Source: JBDHRG01 sp039807445
GTDB lineage: Bacteria; Pseudomonadota; Gammaproteobacteria; Competibacterales; Competibacteraceae
Length of the DNA stretch: 19,245 nucleotides
NCBI GenBank assembly: GCA_039807445.1
Contig: JBDHRG010000060.1
Location: 1-19,245 of the forward strand
Reading direction: 5' to 3'
Shown here: one piece after another, positions 15,958-19,245 of the stretch
How positions within the stretch are numbered: position 1 is the first letter of the stretch
Layout: each line of letters starts with the position of its first letter
Translations under genes and position numbers: made by a program
The notes under the pieces: model-generated
The model's database searches: none
Told to the model about the DNA's origin: nothing
The model's input: only the letters and a program-made list of their open reading frames with translations

Positions 15958-16797
15958 TCAGAAGGCATCGAGCGGGACCTTCAGATAGCGTACGCCGTTC
16001 GCCTCGGCGGGCGGCAGGCGACCGGCGCACAGATTGACTTGCACCGCCGGCCACAGCAGCGCCGGGACCGACAGGCCGCGGTCGGCCGCTTTGCGGCAGG
16101 CGACGAAGGCGTCTTCGGCGGGTGCCGCGCGCAAGTCGACGTTGCCCGCGCGCTCGGCGGCGACCGTCGCCCAGGCGCTCGGGCCGCGCCCGGACGGCGG
16201 GTAATCGTGGCAGAAGTGCAGCCGCGTGTCCGCGGGCAGCGCCAGCAGCCGCTGCATCGAGCGGTACAGCGCGCGGGCATCGCCGCCGGGGAAGTCGCAG
16301 CGCGCGGTGCCGACGTCGGGCATGAACAGCGCGTCGCCGACGAACACCGCATCATCGACCCGGTAGCTGACGCAGGCCGGCGTGTGGCCCGGGGTGTGCA
16401 GCACCTCGATCGCCGCCTCGCCGAGCGCCAGACGCTCGCCGTCGGCGAGCAGGCGCCCGAACGGTGCCGTGCCCTCGTGCGCGAACAGCCGCTCGAACAG
16501 CCGCAACACCTCGACGACGCGTTCGCCGATCGCGATCGTCCCGCCGAGGCGTGCCTCGAACCACGCCGCCGCGCTCAAGTGATCGGCGTGGACGTGGGTT
16601 TCGAGCAGCCAGCGCGGCGCGAGCCCGCGCGCTGCGATGCGTGCGACGATCGCTTCGGCCTGCGCGGTCGAGAGACGCCCGGCGCGCGGGTCGTAGCCCA
16701 GCACCGGGTCGATGACCGCGCATTCGCCGGCGTCGCTGACCAGGTACGAGAAGGTCGAAGTGTCGGGGTCGAAGAAGGGTTCGATGTCGACGGCCAT
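15958..16797 (-). CDS. MBL-fold hydrolase, persulfide dioxygenase-like
   Basis: Metallo-beta-lactamase-fold enzyme of 279 residues, predicted cytosolic. Metal ligands are clear: THVHADH with H68, H70, D72 and H73, then HTPGHT with H138, GDALF with D155, and a late histidine in LHFCHDY. The N-terminal FFDPDTSTFSYLVSD and LETHVHADHLSAA resemble the ETHE1/Blh group, which uses one iron to oxidise glutathione persulfide or act on related sulfur species. An ordinary glyoxalase-II-like thioesterase is the alternative. The long segment after GDALF (about residues 160-230, DVGTARCDFPGGDARALYRS) also fits the ETHE1 type. The ATG has GGAG at 8-base spacing. First gene of a two-gene minus-strand operon with the DUF3750 gene, divergent from the riboswitch-controlled exporter. 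Confidence 0.88.
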   Translation of the reverse strand: MAVDIEPFFDPDTSTFSYLVSDAGECAVIDPVLGYDPRAGRLSTAQAEAIVARIAARGLAPRWLLETHVHADHLSAAAWFEARLGGTIAIGERVVEVLRLFERLFAHEGTAPFGRLLADGERLALGEAAIEVLHTPGHTPACVSYRVDDAVFVGDALFMPDVGTARCDFPGGDARALYRSMQRLLALPADTRLHFCHDYPPSGRGPSAWATVAAERAGNVDLRAAPAEDAFVACRKAADRGLSVPALLWPAVQVNLCAGRLPPAEANGVRYLKVPLDAF

Positions 16798-16823
16798 CGC
16801 CTGGCTCCGGCAGGGGGGTTCAC

Positions 16824-16843
16824 ACCGCAGTCTAGGCTGCGGT
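16824..16843. promoter_or_regulatory. 20-bp dyad in the divergent control region
   Basis: Perfect 7-bp half sites ACCGCAG (16824-16830) and CTGCGGT (16837-16843) flank TCTAGG. It lies about 15 bases upstream of the plus-strand -35 box and 27 bases upstream of the minus-strand hydrolase start codon. The minus strand carries TAGACT, a possible -10 box, across its centre. Size and symmetry suit a dimeric repressor; which protein would bind is unknown. Confidence 0.4.
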
Positions 16844-16857
16844 TCGGACCGCGCGGT

Positions 16858-16885
16858 TTGACACGGGCGCCGTGCTGCGTAAAAT
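16858..16885 (+). promoter_or_regulatory. Strong sigma70 promoter of the riboswitch-exporter transcript
   Basis: TTGACA (16858-16863, 6 of 6) and TAAAAT (16880-16885, 5 of 6) are separated by 16 bases. This is the best promoter in the window. Transcription from about 16892 would begin right at the riboswitch. Confidence 0.8.
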
Positions 16886-16892
16886 GCGCGGC

Positions 16893-17081
16893 GTTCCTTA
16901 GGGGAGTAGCCGCCCTCCGAATGCGAGAGGGGCGCGCGTCAACAGACTTGGGGCTGTACGGCCCCATGGCGCGTGCAGGCCCGGCGGGCTTGGCGAGACC
17001 TTTGGCAGCGCGCCTCCGGACCCGGGTCGGGCGGGGGGCTCGTGCCAATGGTTTCGGTGCCGCCCGACCCGGAGATGCCCC
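16893..17081 (+). ncRNA. yybP-ykoY manganese riboswitch
   Basis: The two signature strands are present: AGGGGAGTAG at 16900-16909 and GGCGAGACCTTT at 16992-17003. Between them are a P2-like stem (CGCCCTC with GAGGGGCG near 16911-16935) and a P3 arm (GGGGC, 5-base loop, GCCCC near 16950-16966) followed by CATGG, all typical of this manganese-sensing class. The expression platform is a long hairpin: CCGGGTCGGGCGG (17022-17034) pairs perfectly over 13 bp with 17060-17072. That right arm includes the first two bases of the GGAG ribosome site (17071-17074) of the exporter. This suggests translational control, with the site freed when Mn2+ is bound. The class and arrangement are seen in sequence; the switching direction follows what is known of alx and mntP. 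Confidence 0.9.
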
Positions 17082-17672
17082 ATGGAAGCTCTGTTCGTAT
17101 CTACGCTGGTGGTCGCCGTCGCCGAGATCGGCGACAAGACCCAGCTGCTGGCGCTGGTCCTCGCCGCGCGCTTTCGCCGGCCCGTGCCGATCGTGCTCGG
17201 CATCCTCGCCGCGACCGTCGCCAACCACGCCGCCGCCGGCGTGCTCGGCGCCTGGCTGGGCACGCTGCTCGCGCCCGAAACCTTGCGCTGGGTACTGGGC
17301 GTCTCGTTCCTCGCTACCGCGGTCTGGGCGCTGATCCCCGACAAGCTCGACGCGGACGAGGCGCAGCCGCCTTCGGGCTACGGCGTGTTCGCCGCCACCC
17401 TGATCGCCTTCTTCCTGGCCGAGATCGGCGACAAGACCCAGATCGCCACCGTCGCGCTCGCCGCGCGCTTCGATGCGCTGGTGCCGGTCGTGGTCGGCAC
17501 CACGCTCGGCATGCTGGCGGCGAACGTGCCGGCGGTGCTTGCCGGCACCGCGGCCGGCAAACGCTTCGATCTGCCGTGGATGCGTTTCGTCGCCGCCGGC
17601 CTGTTCACCGCGCTCGGCGTGCTGGCGCTCGCCGGCACCGGCCTCGACGGGCTGCTGGCGCAGGCGGGTTGA
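17082..17672 (+). CDS. mneA: GDT1/UPF0016-family manganese exporter (MneA type)
   Basis: Inner-membrane transporter of 196 residues with about six membrane spans, built as two related halves. Each half has the hallmark EIGDKTQ: E15-Q21 in the first and E114-Q120 in the second. The segment at about 87-99 (DKLDADEAQPPSG) is the charged linker. UPF0016/GDT1 proteins move Mn2+ or Ca2+ in exchange for H+; the bacterial MneA branch exports Mn2+. A manganese riboswitch directly upstream independently supports manganese as the substrate. The ATG at 17082 follows GGAG (17071-17074) with 7-base spacing. No gene follows closely, so it is probably a single-gene unit. The symbol is by family, not proven orthology. 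Confidence 0.92.
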   Translation: MEALFVSTLVVAVAEIGDKTQLLALVLAARFRRPVPIVLGILAATVANHAAAGVLGAWLGTLLAPETLRWVLGVSFLATAVWALIPDKLDADEAQPPSGYGVFAATLIAFFLAEIGDKTQIATVALAARFDALVPVVVGTTLGMLAANVPAVLAGTAAGKRFDLPWMRFVAAGLFTALGVLALAGTGLDGLLAQAG

Positions 17673-17713
17673 TGAGGCCGCGGCAGTCTCGGCTCGCCGC
17701 TCGAGACGCGAAG

Positions 17714-17763
17714 CGTGAGACGTGAAGCGTGAGGTGGCGCTTCCTCACGTCTAACGCTTCACG
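17714..17763. repeat. Imperfect 21-bp inverted repeat between exporter and antiporter genes
   Basis: Arms 17714-17734 and 17743-17763 surround an 8-base loop. The 7 bp nearest the loop (CGTGAGG/CCTCACG) and the outer 5 bp (CGTGA/TCACG) pair perfectly, with mismatches between. Each arm is made of shuffled words CGTGAGA, CGTGAAG and CGTGAGG. No T-run follows. It looks like the same kind of word-based palindrome as the one at 9921-9958 but with different words. Confidence 0.65.
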
Positions 17764-17828
17764 ATCGGAGCCTCACCCCTCGCCAATTCGCTACACTGCC
17801 CCCGCCAGACCGGACGGCGACGGGTCCC

Positions 17829-18998
17829 ATGCATTCCGAATCGATTCTGTTCGCGATCTTCCTGATCTTCACCGGCGCCGCGGTGCTCGCGGCGCTGGCG
17901 CTGGCCGCGCGCCAGTCGCTGCTGATCGCCTACATCGCGCTCGGCGCGCTGTGCGGCCCGGCCGCGCTCGATCTGGTGCCCGAAGCCGGCGTGATTCAGC
18001 AGATCGGCCATGTCGGCATCATCTTCCTGCTCTACCTGCTCGGCCTGCACCTGCTGCCGCAAAAGCTGATGCACATGCTGCGCAAGGCGACCGCGGTGAC
18101 GCTGGCGAGCTCGGCCTGCTTCGCGCTGATCGGCGCCGGCATCGCCGCCGCCTTCGGTTATGCGCTCGGCGAGGCGCTGGTGGTCGGCGCGGTGATGATG
18201 TTCTCGAGCACCATCATCGGCCTGAAGCTGCTGCCGACCACGACGCTGCACCAGCAGCACATGGGCGAGGTGATGATCGCGGTGCTGCTGCTGCAGGATA
18301 TCCTCGCGATCGTGATCCTGCTGCTGTTGCAGGGCTCAGGCCAGGGCGTGATGGACTGGGCCGAGGCCGGGCGCAGGCTCGTGTCGCTGCCCCTGCTGAT
18401 GGCGTTCGCGGTGGCGATGGAGCGCTGGGTACTGGTGAAGCTGATCGCGCGCTTCGACGTGATCCAGGAATACATCTTCCTGACTGCGGTGGGCTGGTGC
18501 CTGGGGCTCGCCCAGCTGGCGCACTTGGTCGGCCTGTCGTACGAGATCGGCGCCTTCATCGCCGGTGTGGCGCTCGCGGCCAGCCCGATCGCCGCCTTCA
18601 TCGCCGAGAGCCTGAAGCCGCTGCGCGACTTCTTCGTGATCATGTTCTTCTTCTCGGTCGGCGCGAGCTTCGAACTCGGCAAGCTCGGCGCCGTGCTGCT
18701 GCCGGCGCTGGCGCTGGCCGGCGCGATGCTGTGGCTGAAGCCGCGCGTGTTCCGCTTCCTGCTGTTGCGCACCGGCGAAAAGCCGCGGCTCGCCTACGAG
18801 ATCGGCATGCGCCTGGGTCAGGTCAGCGAGTTCTCGCTGCTGATCGCGGTGCTGGCGCTGAACTCGGGCGTGATCGGCCCGGACGCTTCGTACCTGATCC
18901 AGGCCGCGACGCTGTTCACCTTCGTGCTGTCTTCGTACATCGTGGTCAAGCGCTTCCCGACGCCGATCGCGGTCAGCGACCGCCTGCGGCGCGATTGA
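17829..18998 (+). CDS. CPA2-family cation/proton antiporter (KefB-like, membrane domain only)
   Basis: Integral inner-membrane protein of 389 residues with roughly 11-12 hydrophobic spans and almost no soluble part. CPA2 marks are LGALCGP near residue 38-44, SSTIIGLKLLP (126-136), and LLLQDILAIV with the ion-binding Q156-D157. SYEIGAFIAGVALAAS and FFFSVGASFEL fit the second inverted repeat. It ends after the last span, so the C-terminal TrkA-N/RCK domain of KefB and KefC is absent. It therefore resembles the short Na+(K+)/H+ antiporters of the family rather than a glutathione-gated K+ efflux channel. The ATG at 17829 has only a weak ribosome site. TACACT at 17792-17797 might be a -10 box, but no -35 was found. 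Confidence 0.88.
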   Translation: MHSESILFAIFLIFTGAAVLAALALAARQSLLIAYIALGALCGPAALDLVPEAGVIQQIGHVGIIFLLYLLGLHLLPQKLMHMLRKATAVTLASSACFALIGAGIAAAFGYALGEALVVGAVMMFSSTIIGLKLLPTTTLHQQHMGEVMIAVLLLQDILAIVILLLLQGSGQGVMDWAEAGRRLVSLPLLMAFAVAMERWVLVKLIARFDVIQEYIFLTAVGWCLGLAQLAHLVGLSYEIGAFIAGVALAASPIAAFIAESLKPLRDFFVIMFFFSVGASFELGKLGAVLLPALALAGAMLWLKPRVFRFLLLRTGEKPRLAYEIGMRLGQVSEFSLLIAVLALNSGVIGPDASYLIQAATLFTFVLSSYIVVKRFPTPIAVSDRLRRD

Positions 18999-19008
18999 GG
19001 CAGGCTCC

Positions 19009-19245
19009 GTGTTGCCGCCCCCGCGCCGCCGCCTCGGCCGGCTGATCCTCGCCTCGATCGCCGGGGTTTCGCTGATCGTGCTCGCGGCGCTGGCGCTGAT
19101 CGGCGTCGAGCAGGTGCGCGTCTATGCCCTGGTGCGCGAGGGCCACGAGCGCGGCACCGCGCTGATCCTCGAGTGCCACGAGGCGGCGCTGAACCTCGAG
19201 CGGCTGCGCTACGCCGGCGTCCGCGTCCTCGCGGCAGCCGATCCG
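19009..19245 (+). CDS. Membrane-anchored protein of unknown type, N-terminus only
   Basis: An open frame of 79 codons runs off the right edge. It starts at GTG (19009) with GAGG at 18997-19000, overlapping the antiporter stop, so it is probably co-transcribed. The layout is a basic N-terminus (LPPPRRRLGRL), one membrane span at about residues 13-33 (ILASIAGVSLIVLAALALI), and then a charged helical extracytoplasmic segment (VYALVREGHERGTALILECH and onward). Such a layout is common at the start of sensor histidine kinases, diguanylate cyclases and chemoreceptors, but no catalytic part is visible, so no function is assigned. Confidence 0.6.
   Translation, partial: MLPPPRRRLGRLILASIAGVSLIVLAALALIGVEQVRVYALVREGHERGTALILECHEAALNLERLRYAGVRVLAAADP

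Noticed and set aside
17022..17072. The 13-bp helix before mneA as an intrinsic terminator
   Set aside because: No T-run follows the right arm, which instead runs straight into the ribosome site, so translational sequestration fits better.
17829..18998. Calling the antiporter KefB or KefC
   Set aside because: The C-terminal nucleotide-binding domain that defines these glutathione-gated systems is missing.

Overview
The window is about 19 kb of very GC-rich bacterial chromosome (roughly 70% GC by eye), densely packed with housekeeping genes. The protein sequences point to a gammaproteobacterium. RNase E begins MKRMLINATQQEELRVALVD and has a gamma-type S1 domain. The EPSP synthase (VPGDKSISHRS, GNSGTSMR, MASAQVKS) resembles the AroA half of pseudomonad TyrA-AroA fusions. 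The orders rne<>rluC-HAD-sppA and aroA-cmk-rpsA-ihfB-lapA-lapB-pyrF are also typical of gammaproteobacteria. A Chromatiales-like lineage is my best guess, but this is inference from memory of family sequences.

Layout. Positions 1-2556 (minus) hold rne, cut by the left edge in its disordered tail. A 387-bp divergent region follows, with overlapping promoters and a long structured rne leader. Positions 2944-5544 (plus) hold a tight rluC, HAD phosphatase and S49 peptidase operon. Positions 5624-8043 hold a DUF2760 gene and an Hsp70-like chaperone whose reading frames overlap. Positions 8044-8587 hold no intact gene, only a decayed universal-stress-protein fragment carrying an 11-bp tandem duplication. 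Positions 8588-15188 (plus) hold aroA, cmk, rpsA, ihfB, lapA, lapB and pyrF. Positions 15211-16797 (minus) hold a DUF3750 gene behind a metallo-beta-lactamase-fold hydrolase. Positions 16798-17081 hold a sigma70-type promoter and a yybP-ykoY manganese riboswitch feeding a GDT1/UPF0016 manganese exporter (17082-17672). A CPA2 antiporter (17829-18998) and the start of an unidentified membrane protein (from 19009) complete the window.

How the genes work together. The rne-rluC side serves RNA turnover and ribosome maturation. The aroA-pyrF block combines aromatic and pyrimidine biosynthesis, ribosomal protein S1, a nucleoid protein and the LapAB control of lipopolysaccharide synthesis. The right end deals with metal and cation homeostasis. 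The DUF2760-Hsp70 pair plus the stress-protein relic sits where these two conserved blocks meet, so it looks like an insertion or rearrangement junction.

No mobile element, CRISPR array, tRNA or rRNA was recognised. The least ordinary items are the riboswitch whose last helix covers the Shine-Dalgarno sequence, the duplicated-word usp relic, the DUF2760-Hsp70 pair and three palindromic intergenic repeats. I did not find a clearly new multi-gene system.
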